Assembly: GCA_020050595.1 (NCBI GenBank) | Contig: JAGVKL010000064.1 | Span: 1 to 61,315, forward strand | Reading direction: 5' to 3' | Source of the DNA: Legionellales bacterium | GTDB lineage: Bacteria > Pseudomonadota > Gammaproteobacteria > Legionellales > Legionellaceae | Length of the DNA stretch: 61,315 bases | Shown here: positions 8,794 to 17,031 of the stretch, piece after piece | How the letters are laid out: the number at the start of each line of letters is the position of its first letter | Position numbering within the stretch: position 1 is the first letter of the stretch | Translations under genes and position numbers: made by a program | The notes under the pieces: generated by a model | Seen by the model: the letters and a program-made list of their open reading frames with translations, nothing else | What the model was told of the DNA's origin: nothing | The model's database searches: none

Positions 8794-9330
8794 ATGAGTT
8801 TAATGGAAATTAATAGTGGCCGTGATGTGCCGAATGAAATTAACGTCATCATTGAAATCCCCATGCATGGGGAGCCGGTTAAGTATGAAGTAGACAAGGA
8901 GTCGGGCGCATTATTCGTTGACCGTTTTCTAACGACTGCCATGTACTATCCTACTAATTATGGTTACATACCGCACACCCTATCTGAAGATGGTGATCCT
9001 GTGGATGTATTAGTCGTTACGCCAGTCCCTTTAATCAATGGAGCTGTTATTCGCTGCCGCCCAGTAGGTATGTTGAAAATGACGGACGAGTCAGGGGTGG
9101 ATGCTAAATTACTTGCGGTCCCGACCAATAAAATTAGTAATAAAATGTATGAGTCCATCAAGACATACAAGGATCTACCGCAACATTTATTATTATCCCT
9201 AGAACACTTCTTTAATCACTATAAAGATTTAGAAGAAGGCAAATGGGTAAAAGTCGAAGGCTGGGAAGGACCGGAATTAGCCCGCCAAGAAATTATCTTA
9301 AGTATCGAGCGCTATCAGAAAAACAAATAG
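8794..9330 (+). CDS. ppa: Inorganic pyrophosphatase
   Basis: Hydrolyses pyrophosphate to phosphate in the cytoplasm and so pulls biosynthetic reactions forward. The 178-aa length matches the hexameric family I enzyme. The metal-binding signature [11 protein letters not shown] (about residues 65-75) and NYGYIPHTL are present. It is monocistronic, divergent from the lipase-like gene. Confidence 0.97.
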   Translation: MSLMEINSGRDVPNEINVIIEIPMHGEPVKYEVDKESGALFVDRFLTTAMYYPTNYGYIPHTLSEDGDPVDVLVVTPVPLINGAVIRCRPVGMLKMTDESGVDAKLLAVPTNKISNKMYESIKTYKDLPQHLLLSLEHFFNHYKDLEEGKWVKVEGWEGPELARQEIILSIERYQKNK

Positions 9331-9358
9331 TAAGCCAGGTAGAAGCAACCCAGCGATC

Positions 9359-9390
9359 GTAGCCCGTAAGGAGTAAAGCGGATCACGGGG
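9359..9390. repeat. Interspersed repeat, GTAGCCCGTAAGGAG family (copy 1)
   Basis: GTAGCCCGTAAGGAGTAAAG followed by CGGATCACGGGG. Further copies lie at 32862-32893, 38318-38349, 38445-38476 and 38541-38572 (the last two inverted). It lies between convergent ppa and the HdeD-like gene. Confidence 0.75.
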
Positions 9391-9417
9391 GTAACAAAGC
9401 CCCCGCGAGGGGCTTGG

Positions 9418-9975
9418 CTAGCCCCGGCGAGCTGCTATTGCCAAAAAGATATATGACCAACCGCACATCAGTAACTCGATTGCAATAAATAAACCCAGTA
9501 CCCATAAGCCGCTATAAGGCCATTGAACTAATATTAAAACGCCTAGCACAATAGCAACCACCCCGGCTAGGATCAACCAACCCCATCCTTTAGCCCCGCG
9601 AAGAGCCCCTGCCATAATAAGGCGTGTAATACCGATAAGAATCAATACCCAAGCCAGTAAAGCGGTTAGCATGGTTGATGCTAAAATGGGGTCATAAATA
9701 ACAATACCGCCGCCAAGAATATAAAGCACGGCTATTAATGCATGCCAAACGACGCCTCGCCATTCTTTACTTTTAAATACGTCTATAATTTGCGAGAAAC
9801 CCGCGATGATTAACATCACACCCAAAAAAAGCACACTAGCTAACGTTAAGCCGACTACCATACCAAGTCCTAAGCATCCCATAATGACAAAGAGAATACC
9901 TAAGCCTAATAGCCAGCCCCAATTGCGTCTCAATTCCGCAGGAATTGTAGTAATAGTACCGTTTTTCCGTGGCAT
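9418..9975 (-). CDS. HdeD-family membrane protein
   Basis: A 185-aa protein with about six short transmembrane helices and repeated LGILFVIMGCLGL / VAIVLGVLILVQWP motifs, which match the HdeD/DUF308 family (acid-resistance membrane proteins in E. coli). It has a good AAGGA ribosome site before ATG 9975. The role here is unknown beyond inner-membrane location. It stands 61 bp downstream of the TRIC-like gene and on the same strand. Confidence 0.85.
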   Translation of the reverse strand: MPRKNGTITTIPAELRRNWGWLLGLGILFVIMGCLGLGMVVGLTLASVLFLGVMLIIAGFSQIIDVFKSKEWRGVVWHALIAVLYILGGGIVIYDPILASTMLTALLAWVLILIGITRLIMAGALRGAKGWGWLILAGVVAIVLGVLILVQWPYSGLWVLGLFIAIELLMCGWSYIFLAIAARRG

Positions 9976-10036
9976 AATTTATCCTTATGTAGTGAAGAAG
10001 CTTCTAAATTAGGATAATCGAAAAATGAGGTCGATG

Positions 10037-10669
10037 TCACTTATCCCAGCGTTTTTCTAAATTACCGGTGTAATCGAACTTGGGCATTTCAATATGGAAG
10101 AAAATAGCGAGTAAGCGCGCAATAAAAATAACGCAAAGTGTGACAAAAATATTGATCCCACGGGGAACGTGAGCGTAAGTTAAGATAATGTAAAAAAGCG
10201 CCCCACCTAATGCAATCACGGCATACAGCTCTTTGCGTAATACTAGGGGGATATCGTTACAGAGGATATCTCGCAGCATGCCACCACAAATACCGGTGAC
10301 CATGCCGCTAATAATGGCCACGCTGGCGGGCATCCCGTGTGAAAGTACTTTTTGAGTACCAATAATCACAAAAGTGGCTAGTCCTAACGCATCAAGAATT
10401 AAAAAAACTTTCATTACTCGAGCTAAAGAATGGGCAATAAAAATCGTCAAGAAGGCACAAAGGGAAGTAAACAATAAATACTCAGGATGCGAAACCCAGG
10501 TGATAGGATAGGTATCAAATAGGACATCTCGCACGGTTCCGCCGCCTAAAGCAGTGATAAAAGCGATCAATAAGACGCCAAAAAAATCCATTTTTTTACG
10601 GCCTGCGGCGATAGCACCAGTGATCGCTTCCACACAGATTCCCAAAATGAATAAAAAATGTAGTATCAT
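10037..10669 (-). CDS. TRIC-like (UPF0126) inner-membrane channel family protein
   Basis: A 210-aa integral membrane protein with about seven helices and the duplicated signature GGGTVRDVLF and GGMLRDILC, diagnostic for the bacterial YadS/YicG family related to trimeric intracellular cation channels. Members have been linked to cation or glycine conductance; the substrate is not shown here. The C-terminal tail is basic. Confidence 0.88.
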   Translation of the reverse strand: MILHFLFILGICVEAITGAIAAGRKKMDFFGVLLIAFITALGGGTVRDVLFDTYPITWVSHPEYLLFTSLCAFLTIFIAHSLARVMKVFLILDALGLATFVIIGTQKVLSHGMPASVAIISGMVTGICGGMLRDILCNDIPLVLRKELYAVIALGGALFYIILTYAHVPRGINIFVTLCVIFIARLLAIFFHIEMPKFDYTGNLEKRWDK

Positions 10670-10757
10670 TGTTGTGACAGAGTGGTTAAGTAAATAACCA
10701 TTTTACCATGTCGGTGGGTAAAGGAGAAACAGCCCTGCCTTTATAAATGACATCTAC

Positions 10758-10804
10758 ATATCCAAGAAACTTCAAAACCTAGCATTTTGAAGTTTCTTGG
10801 ATAT
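10758..10804. repeat. Perfect 20-bp hairpin repeat (copy 1)
   Basis: Arms ATATCCAAGAAACTTCAAAA (10758-10777) and its exact reverse complement (10785-10804) surround a 7-base loop containing TAGCA. A close relative lies at 57823-57862 with the same loop end. It overlaps the stop of the 185-aa gene at 10772 and could act as a 3'-end RNA structure, although no T-run follows. Confidence 0.85.
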
Positions 10805-11326
10805 ATCGCTAAATAGGGGTGAAAGTAAATTCCAACAATACTCACCTATTTTATGAAGATTTTCTTCTTGTCCCTCAAAAAGGCGGTGCAGCTTGTTGCT
10901 CGTAGCCATTGAAAATATAAGATAACCATCAGCAGATGGTGTCGCTAATGATAGGCTATTTACATAATGGTAACGAGCTTGCTTTAGCTGATAAAGTTTT
11001 TCATAGTATTCCATCATGTATAAAGAATCCCAAGCAGCTGATGTACATAAGCTATACCATTGTGGATGATAAGTTCGGTCAAATTGCCACAAAGGACTAT
11101 TAAACAAATTAAATTCTAGCGAGGGTGTTGAAGAAAGCGTAAGCAGTTGATAAGACGCATCAATAGATCGCTTTGGATCCCCACTGAGAAAAAGTTTGAG
11201 ATGTGAAACAGCTATATGATGGATATGATGCAACCCTATTACATCTTTAAATATTCGGCTGGTTTGGTTTTGGTAGGCAAAAAGGGCGTCTATTGCATAA
11301 GGGTGAAGGTTAACATTTTTTTTCAT
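10772..11326 (-). CDS. Unknown 184-aa protein paired with an XRE regulator
   Basis: No family recognised. The protein is soluble, rich in aromatic and His residues (for example GLHHIHHIAVSH, YMMEYYEKLYQL), and probably all-helical. The start is set at 11326, which has GGAAG five bases upstream; an ATG at 11338 is also possible. It follows the XRE gene by 18 bp and is likely translated from the same mRNA, so it may be a signal-sensing or effector partner of that repressor. Its last codons lie in a 20-bp palindromic repeat. Confidence 0.65.
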   Translation of the reverse strand: MKKNVNLHPYAIDALFAYQNQTSRIFKDVIGLHHIHHIAVSHLKLFLSGDPKRSIDASYQLLTLSSTPSLEFNLFNSPLWQFDRTYHPQWYSLCTSAAWDSLYMMEYYEKLYQLKQARYHYVNSLSLATPSADGYLIFSMATSNKLHRLFEGQEENLHKIGEYCWNLLSPLFSDISKKLQNARF

Positions 11327-11344
11327 ATCTACTTCCATGTAAAA

Positions 11345-11806
11345 CTATCTAAAATGCTGTGCGGATGAGAGAGCCAAGTCAATGATCTTTTTTGATTGTT
11401 CTTCATCAGCATCGATGTTGCTAATGTTTTCCGTTAAATCCAATAAGAAATCTGATAATTCATCGTTGATAAAATGCTTATCATATAACGTAGCAGCTTG
11501 AGTGAAAATATAGTGCAATAAATTTTTATTTAAGCTGATATGGTTAGGATGCTTCTCCAATTGACCGCCAAAAAGCAGCCATCCCGGGGAAACATTTAGT
11601 TTCGATGCAATCTCAACTAATTTATTAGGCTCAGGGATCACTTCGCCGCGTAAATATTTACGGCAAATCTGTGGGGAATAACCCGTTATTTCCGTTAACT
11701 TATGAATGTCGACACCCGAAGGCGTACGAGAAGACTGATATCCTGCGGTAATCATGGCATTTTGTAAACGAGCTGCAAATTGCTGAGCAATAGTATTATT
11801 TTTCAT
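11345..11806 (-). CDS. XRE-family helix-turn-helix regulator
   Basis: A 153-aa protein. Residues about 34-80 form a Cro/CI-type helix-turn-helix (KLTEITGYSPQICRKYLRG ... ASKLNVSPGWLLFG). The C-terminal half is helical and acidic, probably for dimerisation. The start is placed at ATG 11806; an upstream TTG at 11842 would add 12 hydrophobic residues. It is the first gene of a two-gene operon and is divergent from a strong promoter at 11908, which it may control. Confidence 0.82.
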   Translation of the reverse strand: MKNNTIAQQFAARLQNAMITAGYQSSRTPSGVDIHKLTEITGYSPQICRKYLRGEVIPEPNKLVEIASKLNVSPGWLLFGGQLEKHPNHISLNKNLLHYIFTQAATLYDKHFINDELSDFLLDLTENISNIDADEEQSKKIIDLALSSAQHFR

Positions 11807-11907
11807 CAAAAAGAGAATTGTCGAAAGTAAGAAGTTTAGCAATTAACCATAGTAAAGTATATATTTAATTTTTTTAGAAATAATTTGTTTCTTTTGGAAA
11901 CCGATTG

Positions 11908-11935
11908 TTGACATTTGTTGATTCAAGCTTATAAT
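11908..11935 (+). promoter_or_regulatory. Consensus sigma70 promoter
   Basis: TTGACA (11908-11913), a 16-bp spacer and TATAAT (11930-11935) are exact consensus hexamers. Transcription should start near 11942. The first annotated product downstream is tRNA-Val at 12155, leaving more than 200 bases of leader or a separate small RNA. Confidence 0.85.
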
Positions 11936-11941
11936 AGCGCC

Positions 11942-12057
11942 CAGGAAAGTCGCAAATGACGGAACAATGCAGGTACTTTCCAGTGTGCTGAAGTGGTTTT
12001 AACTATAGCAGCAATCTCGCAATACTAGGGCTGGATTAATGGCTTACTCCAGCCTAT
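11942..12057 (+). ncRNA. Candidate small RNA
   Basis: The transcript predicted from the consensus promoter has no ORF of note. A 5' stem GGAAAGT (11944-11950) / ACTTTCC (11975-11981) can form, with GGA triplets at 11944, 11961 and 12033. It ends in a hairpin GGCTGGA (12029-12035) / TCCAGCC (12048-12054) followed by a weak T-rich stretch. It does not match tmRNA, RNase P, 6S or SRP RNA signatures. It could instead be only the leader of the tRNA-Val transcript. Confidence 0.4.
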
Positions 12058-12154
12058 CTATTTAACCTAAATTCACGATCAGCGAAGCGAGCTATTGCTT
12101 TGCCTCCTTTCCTTCTTATATAATGCTCGACCTATTGTTCCAAGAGCTAATAAT

Positions 12155-12229
12155 AGGCACGTAGCTCAGTGGTAGAGCACCACCTTGACATGGTGGTGGT
12201 CGGTGGTTCGATCCCACTCGTGCCTACCA
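12155..12229 (+). tRNA. tRNA-Val (anticodon GAC)
   Basis: A complete cloverleaf: acceptor AGGCACG / CGTGCCT, D arm GCTCAGTGGTAGAGC, anticodon loop TTGACAT with GAC, T arm with GGTTCGATCCC, and encoded CCA. It precedes thrS and is followed by a terminator. Confidence 0.95.
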
Positions 12230-12234
12230 AAATC

Positions 12235-12258
12235 AACCCTGTCGTCCAGGGTTTTTTT
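12235..12258 (+). terminator. Rho-independent terminator after tRNA-Val
   Basis: Stem ACCCTG / CAGGGT with a five-base loop, then seven T. It separates the tRNA transcript from thrS. Confidence 0.88.
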
Positions 12259-12348
12259 ATTTAAATAATAGGGGTGTTGGTCAAGATAGAGAATTGGCAA
12301 CGCACCCTAGGCTAAGGGCAAACGCTAAAGGATAGAAGGAAAAAATAA

Positions 12349-14265
12349 ATGCCAAATATCAAATTACCTGATGGAAGTGTAAAATTTTTTGAGCATCCTT
12401 TAACTATTCATGATGTGGCACAAAGCATTAGCCCGAGTCTTTCCAAAGCAGCGTTGGCGGGGCGTGTGGATGGGCGCTTAGTCGATTTAAGTCATTTATT
12501 AACAAAGGATTGCGCCTTAGTTATTATTACTGAGAAAGATCCTGAGAGTTTAGAGATTATTCGCCACTCAACAGCACATCTCTTGGCCCAAGCCGTTAAA
12601 ATCCTATTTCCTAGTGCACAAGTGACGATCGGTCCTGTCATTGAAGACGGATTTTACTATGATTTTGCTTTTGAAAGAGGGTTTACCCCGGAAGATCTCG
12701 AGCGCATTGAAGCAAAAATGCAGGAACTTGCTAAGGCCAATTATCCTGTATCTCGGCGAGAGCTGCCGCGCGATGAAGCGATTCGCTACTTTCGCGATTT
12801 AGGCGAAGAGTATAAAGCCAAGATCATTGAGGCGATTCCTGCGGATGAAACGTTATCGTTATATCGGCAAGGCGATTTTGAAGACTTGTGCCGCGGCCCC
12901 CATGTACCCTCTACAGGCCGTTTAAAAGCGTTTAAACTCACTAAATTAGCCGGCGCTTATTGGCGTGGCGATGCGCGCAATGAGATGTTACAGCGAGTCT
13001 ATGGTACAGCCTTTGCAGATAAAAAATCGTTGGATGATTACTTATTTCGCATCGAAGAAGCGGAAAAACGAGATCATCGCAAATTAGGTAAGGCGCTTGA
13101 TTTATTTCATTTCCAAGAGATAGCACCAGGCATGGTATTTTGGCATGCGAAGGGTTGGACGGTTTATCAAATCCTTGAACAATATATGCGAAGCCGCTTA
13201 CTTGAGTTTGGCTATCAAGAAATAAAAACGCCGCAATTAGTCGACAAAGTATTATGGGAAAATTCAGGCCACTGGGACAACTTCCGCGATAATATGTTTA
13301 TTACGGAGACTGAAAATAGACTATACGCGGTCAAGCCCATGAGCTGTCCCTGCCACATTCAAGTTTATAATTATGGGCTTAAAAGTTACCGCGATTTACC
13401 TTTAAGAATGGCTGAATTTGGTAATTGCCACCGTTGTGAGCCTTCGGGTTCTTTGCATGGCTTAATGCGCGTACGTAATTTTGTGCAAGATGACGGGCAT
13501 ATCTTTTGTACCGAAGATCAAATTCAATCCGAAGTATCGATGTTGCTTACGCTTGTCGAATCGGTTTATGCAGATTTTGGCTTCCCGGAAATCATTTATC
13601 GTTTGGCACTTCGCCCTGAAAAGCGTGTGGGTAGTGATGTAACCTGGGATAAAGCTGAAAAAGCACTCAAACAAGCCATGCAGGATAAGAAAATTAAATG
13701 GACAGATGCGCCTGGGGAAGGTGCCTTTTATGGCCCTAAGATTGAATGTTCTTTAGCAGACTCTATTGGACGTATTTGGCAATGTGGTACTATCCAGGTT
13801 GATTTCTCCATGCCTGAGCGCCTAGGCGCTCAATTTATAGCGGAAGATGGTAGTAGGCAAGTGCCCGTGATGCTCCATCGGGCTATTTTAGGTACCTTCG
13901 AACGCTTCATGGGTATTCTGATTGAGCATTATGCAGGGAATTTGCCGTTATGGTTGACGCCAACGCAAGTGGCGGTGCTTACGATCAGCGAAAAACAGAA
14001 CGAATATGCATCGAAAATTAGTCAAATTTTACAAAATAAAGGTATTCGTGCAAATTTTGACTTGAGAAATGAGAAGATTGGCTTTAAAATTCGCGAGCAT
14101 ACTTTGCAGAAGGTTCCCTATTTATTGATTATCGGGGATAAAGAAGTTGAGCAAAATCTAGTTACGCTTCGTTCTCGAGAGGGTAAAGACCTGGGTGCAA
14201 TGAGTATTGATACAGTTTTTGATAAATTACAAAAAGAAATTAAAGAACGAATTCGTACATTATAA
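12349..14265 (+). CDS. thrS: Threonyl-tRNA synthetase
   Basis: Charges tRNA-Thr. The 638-aa protein has an N-terminal TGS domain (1-60), an editing domain with [10 protein letters not shown] (HxxxH, near 73), a class II catalytic core with [11 protein letters not shown] carrying the zinc Cys (near 332), FYGPKIE, and a C-terminal anticodon-binding domain. AGAAGGA precedes the ATG at 12349. It heads the conserved thrS-infC-rpmI-rplT-pheST-ihfA cluster; a palindromic element separates it from infC. Confidence 0.98.
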   Translation: MPNIKLPDGSVKFFEHPLTIHDVAQSISPSLSKAALAGRVDGRLVDLSHLLTKDCALVIITEKDPESLEIIRHSTAHLLAQAVKILFPSAQVTIGPVIEDGFYYDFAFERGFTPEDLERIEAKMQELAKANYPVSRRELPRDEAIRYFRDLGEEYKAKIIEAIPADETLSLYRQGDFEDLCRGPHVPSTGRLKAFKLTKLAGAYWRGDARNEMLQRVYGTAFADKKSLDDYLFRIEEAEKRDHRKLGKALDLFHFQEIAPGMVFWHAKGWTVYQILEQYMRSRLLEFGYQEIKTPQLVDKVLWENSGHWDNFRDNMFITETENRLYAVKPMSCPCHIQVYNYGLKSYRDLPLRMAEFGNCHRCEPSGSLHGLMRVRNFVQDDGHIFCTEDQIQSEVSMLLTLVESVYADFGFPEIIYRLALRPEKRVGSDVTWDKAEKALKQAMQDKKIKWTDAPGEGAFYGPKIECSLADSIGRIWQCGTIQVDFSMPERLGAQFIAEDGSRQVPVMLHRAILGTFERFMGILIEHYAGNLPLWLTPTQVAVLTISEKQNEYASKISQILQNKGIRANFDLRNEKIGFKIREHTLQKVPYLLIIGDKEVEQNLVTLRSREGKDLGAMSIDTVFDKLQKEIKERIRTL

Positions 14266-14266
14266 A

Positions 14267-14356
14267 TAGGGGCTGTTGACAATTCATCTCAGATCCTACG
14301 CCCCGTGGCTTGTCCACGGGGTCCATGGGTTGTAGAGCAATTGTCAACAGACCCTA
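14267..14356. mobile_element. MITE-like palindromic element, short form (copy A)
   Basis: Terminal inverted repeats TAGGGGCTGTTGACAATT (14267-14284) and AATTGTCAACAGACCCTA at the right end match 17 of 18 positions when one is complemented. The interior contains ATCCTACGCCCCGTGG and CCACGGGGTCCATGG, a second hairpin. Two longer copies lie at 53952-54079 and 58823-58951. It is inserted between thrS and infC, just ahead of the infC ribosome site. Confidence 0.85.
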
Positions 14357-14372
14357 ATATTCGTTTAACCAA

Positions 14373-14391
14373 TTGGGAGGATTTAACCATT
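14373..14391 (+). promoter_or_regulatory. Ribosome binding site and ATT start of infC
   Basis: TTGGGAGG (14373-14380) is followed eight bases later by ATT (14389-14391), then the conserved [18 protein letters not shown] rare AUU start is the known device by which IF3 limits its own translation. Confidence 0.85.
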
Positions 14392-14922
14392 AGTGCATCA
14401 ACTAAGCGTGATAATGACCGCGCACGAATTAACGAACAGATCAATGTACCTGAGGTACGCTTAATTGATGTAGATGGCAACCAAGCTGGGATAGTTTCAA
14501 CACGCGAAGCTTTGCGTGCTGCGGAAGAAAGTGGGTTGGATTTGGTGGAAATTTCACCAACGGCCAAACCACCGGTATGCCGCATTATGGATTATGGTAA
14601 GTTTCTCTTTGAGGCGAATAAAAAACAAGCTGAAGCGAAAAAGAAGCAGAAGCAAATTCAAGTCAAAGAACTAAAATTCCGTCCTACGACGGAAGAAGGG
14701 GATTATCAGGTCAAGCTACGCAACCTGATACGTTTCCTAAATCATGGCGACAAAGTAAAGATCACATTGCGTTTTCGTGGTCGCGAAGTAGCTCATCAGG
14801 AATTGGGCATGAAAATTCTCGAGCGTTTGCAGCAAGATACAGCCGACTTTGCGGTGATCGAGCAACAAGCAAAACGAGAAGGCCGCCAATTGTTGATGGT
14901 GTTATCGCCTAAGAAAAAATAG
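14389..14922 (+). CDS. infC: Translation initiation factor IF-3 (AUU start)
   Basis: IF3 binds the 30S subunit and discriminates against non-canonical start codons. Reading from ATT at 14389 gives 177 codons plus stop, the normal IF3 length, with [31 protein letters not shown], the linker [16 protein letters not shown] and the C-terminal [16 protein letters not shown]...GM. An in-frame upstream ATG (14305) lies inside the palindromic repeat and would add 28 unconserved residues, so it is rejected. The strong GGGAGG site supports the ATT. Confidence 0.96.
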   Translation: MSASTKRDNDRARINEQINVPEVRLIDVDGNQAGIVSTREALRAAEESGLDLVEISPTAKPPVCRIMDYGKFLFEANKKQAEAKKKQKQIQVKELKFRPTTEEGDYQVKLRNLIRFLNHGDKVKITLRFRGREVAHQELGMKILERLQQDTADFAVIEQQAKREGRQLLMVLSPKKK

Positions 14923-14990
14923 GAGCGTTTGTTCCTAGAGGGCTGAGGATTGTTGGGTGGAGTTGTCATAGCCAGCCTCAATTTACTATC

Positions 14991-15023
14991 CCACCCCCAC
15001 GGCTTGTCCGCGGGGTCTATGGG
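14991..15023. repeat. Fragment of palindromic element core
   Basis: CCACGGCTTGTCCGCGGGGT followed by CTATGGG repeats the core hairpin of the MITE-like elements at 14267, 53952 and 58823 without their terminal repeats. It lies between infC and rpmI. Confidence 0.6.
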
Positions 15024-15085
15024 TTCAGCGGAAAAGCCGCAGTAGCGGTTACAAACTAATATGTTTAATGCGGAGTATATTTGTT

Positions 15086-15286
15086 ATGCCGAAGTTAAAA
15101 TCTCATCGTGGAGCGCAAAAACGCTTCCGTAAAACAGCAAGTGGCGCGATTAAACGCCGCGGTGCTTATAGGAATCATATCCTCACCAAAAAATCGACGA
15201 AGCAGAAACGTCATTTACGTGTTGCTTCAGGTACATTAAAACAATGCGATGCGCGTCTTGCTGAGCGTATGTTGCACGGTAGTTAA
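15086..15286 (+). CDS. rpmI: 50S ribosomal protein L35
   Basis: A 66-aa basic protein, [20 protein letters not shown], with the family [20 protein letters not shown] segment. The start at 15086 is set by the conserved MPK N-terminus; GGAG precedes it. An in-frame ATG at 15068 is discounted. Part of infC-rpmI-rplT. Confidence 0.97.
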   Translation: MPKLKSHRGAQKRFRKTASGAIKRRGAYRNHILTKKSTKQKRHLRVASGTLKQCDARLAERMLHGS

Positions 15287-15301
15287 GGGGAGGATTGAAA
15301 A

Positions 15302-15661
15302 ATGCCAAGAGTTAAACGTGGTGTGACGGCTAAAGCTCGTCATAAAAAGATTTTAGATCAAGCTAAAGGTTATTATGGTGCCCGCAGTCGTACCTATCGT
15401 ATGGCAAAACAAGCGGTTATCAAAGCAGGTCAATACGCTTATCGTGATCGTCGTCAGAAAAAACGTCAATTCCGCGCGTTGTGGATTACACGTATCAACG
15501 CACAAGCTCGCGAATGCGGCCTTTCTTACAGCCGCTTAATCGATGGATTGAAAAAAGCAGCGATCGAATTGGATCGTAAAGTGCTTGCTGATATGGCAGT
15601 CCATGATAAGCATGGTTTTGCCGCTGTTGCCGAATTAGCAAAAGCTGCTTTAGCAAAATAA
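15302..15661 (+). CDS. rplT: 50S ribosomal protein L20
   Basis: A 119-aa basic protein, [18 protein letters not shown], followed by [19 protein letters not shown] and [15 protein letters not shown], all diagnostic for L20. It binds 23S rRNA early in assembly and in enterobacteria also represses this operon. GGGGAGG lies before its ATG, 15 bp after rpmI. Confidence 0.98.
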   Translation: MPRVKRGVTAKARHKKILDQAKGYYGARSRTYRMAKQAVIKAGQYAYRDRRQKKRQFRALWITRINAQARECGLSYSRLIDGLKKAAIELDRKVLADMAVHDKHGFAAVAELAKAALAK

Positions 15662-15697
15662 TTCCATTGTAATTTTGAGTAAAAGGCTAATGGCAGT

Positions 15698-15778
15698 GTC
15701 ATCCCCGCGAAGGCGGGGATCCCTGCTAGTACTATGTTAGGGACCAGCGTCAGGGGGGATTCCCGCCTGCGCGGGAAG
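15698..15778. repeat. Interspersed palindromic repeat (CCCGCGAAGGCGGG type)
   Basis: GTCATCCCCGCGAAGGCGGG opens and TTCCCGCCTGCGCGGGAA closes the element, each a hairpin of its own. A related element lies at 20177-20250. Together with 15796-15882 it fills most of the 344-bp rplT-pheS gap. Confidence 0.65.
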
Positions 15779-15795
15779 GCATTGTTGCATAGTCC

Positions 15796-15882
15796 CGTCT
15801 TTGCGAGCAACGAGAGGCAATCCAGAACGATGCTTCATTTAAATTGGGCCGCTGGATTGCTTCGCATCGTTTGCCATGACGG
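15796..15882. repeat. Imperfect inverted repeat of the TTGCGAGC...GCAATCCAG family
   Basis: CGTCTTTGCGAGCAACGAG...GCAATCCAG (15796-15825) is complemented by CTGGATTGCTTCGCATCG...CATGACGG (15852-15882). Single arms of the same family occur at 25281-25310, 32904-32941, 49080-49115 and 61221-61249. Confidence 0.65.
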
Positions 15883-15951
15883 TATAAAAATTAATCCACA
15901 CAACAATGCCGTGCGGGAATGACAGCGGTGTCTTAACTTAGAGCATTAAGT

Positions 15952-15995
15952 AGGGGTTACCTTTATCCAAGGGTTTTACCCCCTCATTCATTTTT
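15952..15995 (+). terminator. Possible attenuator ahead of pheS
   Basis: AGGGGT (15952-15957) can pair with ACCCCCT (15978-15984), and CATTCATTTTT follows. The pheST operon of enterobacteria is controlled by attenuation. The stem is short and no Phe-rich leader peptide was identified, so this is tentative. Confidence 0.3.
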
Positions 15996-16005
15996 GGGCC
16001 AAATC

Positions 16006-17019
16006 ATGCAAGATATTATCACGCTTCAACAACAAGCTATTCATGCAATAAATGCCGCAAAAGATGCGGATACATTGGAAACGCTTCGCATCGATTATTT
16101 AGGTAAAAAAGGTCAATTAACGGAAATTCTTAAAAATTTAGTTAATTTATCTGCCGAAGACAAGCCCAAAGTTGGTCAATTGGTTAACCAAGCAAAGCGC
16201 GAAATCAGTGCTTGCATTGAAACTAAGATGCAAGAATTAAAAGAAGAAGCCTTGCAACATAAGCTAGTAACGGAGCGTATTGATGTAACTTTGACGGGCC
16301 GCTATAACGCATCAGGCTCTCTACATCCCGTTACACAAGTTAAGATGCGGATTAATGATTATTTCAGCCGCTTAGGTTTTGATATTATTGATGGCCCTGA
16401 GATAGAAACCGAATTTTATAATTTTGAAGCATTAAATATTCCGACACACCATCCTGCCCGTGCAATGCACGATACCTTTTATTTCGGTGATGGGCGGCTA
16501 TTAAGGACACATACCTCTCCTGTACAAATTCGGACGATGGAAAACCGCACGCCGCCCTTAAAGTTAATCGCTCCGGGCCGTGTTTACAGGTGCGATTCGG
16601 ATGTGACTCACACACCGATGTTTCACCAAATTGAAGGTTTAGTGATTGACAAAGAGTCCACTTTAGCCAGCTTAAAAGGCTTATTAAAAGATTTATTTTC
16701 CTATTTTTTTGGCCGAGAATTAGCGATTCGCTTTAGACCGTCTTATTTCCCTTTTACCGAACCTTCAGCTGAAGTTGATATTGAATGTACGCAGTGTTCG
16801 GGCAAAGGTTGTCGTTCTTGCAAACATACGGGGTGGCTTGAGGTTTTAGGATGTGGCGTAGTCCATCCCAATGTACTTAAAGCGGTTAATATTTCTCCTG
16901 AAGAATACCAAGGATGGGCTTTCGGCATGGGTATCGATCGTTTAGCCATGCTTTATTATGGTATTGAGGATTTAAGGATGATGTTTGAGAATGATTTAAC
17001 TTTTTTAAATCAATTTTAG
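16006..17019 (+). CDS. pheS: Phenylalanyl-tRNA synthetase alpha chain
   Basis: Catalytic subunit of the alpha2-beta2 enzyme. The N-terminal coiled coil (about 1-85) binds tRNA. Then come class II motifs: [46 protein letters not shown], the motif 2 [19 protein letters not shown] and the C-terminal [14 protein letters not shown]. The start is set at ATG 16006; a TTG at 15994 is the only longer option and neither has a strong ribosome site. It is followed 12 bp later by pheT. Confidence 0.97.
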   Translation: MQDIITLQQQAIHAINAAKDADTLETLRIDYLGKKGQLTEILKNLVNLSAEDKPKVGQLVNQAKREISACIETKMQELKEEALQHKLVTERIDVTLTGRYNASGSLHPVTQVKMRINDYFSRLGFDIIDGPEIETEFYNFEALNIPTHHPARAMHDTFYFGDGRLLRTHTSPVQIRTMENRTPPLKLIAPGRVYRCDSDVTHTPMFHQIEGLVIDKESTLASLKGLLKDLFSYFFGRELAIRFRPSYFPFTEPSAEVDIECTQCSGKGCRSCKHTGWLEVLGCGVVHPNVLKAVNISPEEYQGWAFGMGIDRLAMLYYGIEDLRMMFENDLTFLNQF

Positions 17020-17031
17020 TAAGAGATGCCA

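Noticed and set aside
11942-12057. Reading of the sRNA candidate as RNase P, tmRNA, 6S or SRP RNA
   Set aside because: None of the signature segments of those RNAs is present; the GGAAAGTC similarity to RNase P is too short.
14305-14388. N-terminal extension of IF3 from ATG 14305
   Set aside because: The extra 28 codons come from the palindromic element; the conserved N-terminus starts at the ATT with a strong ribosome site.
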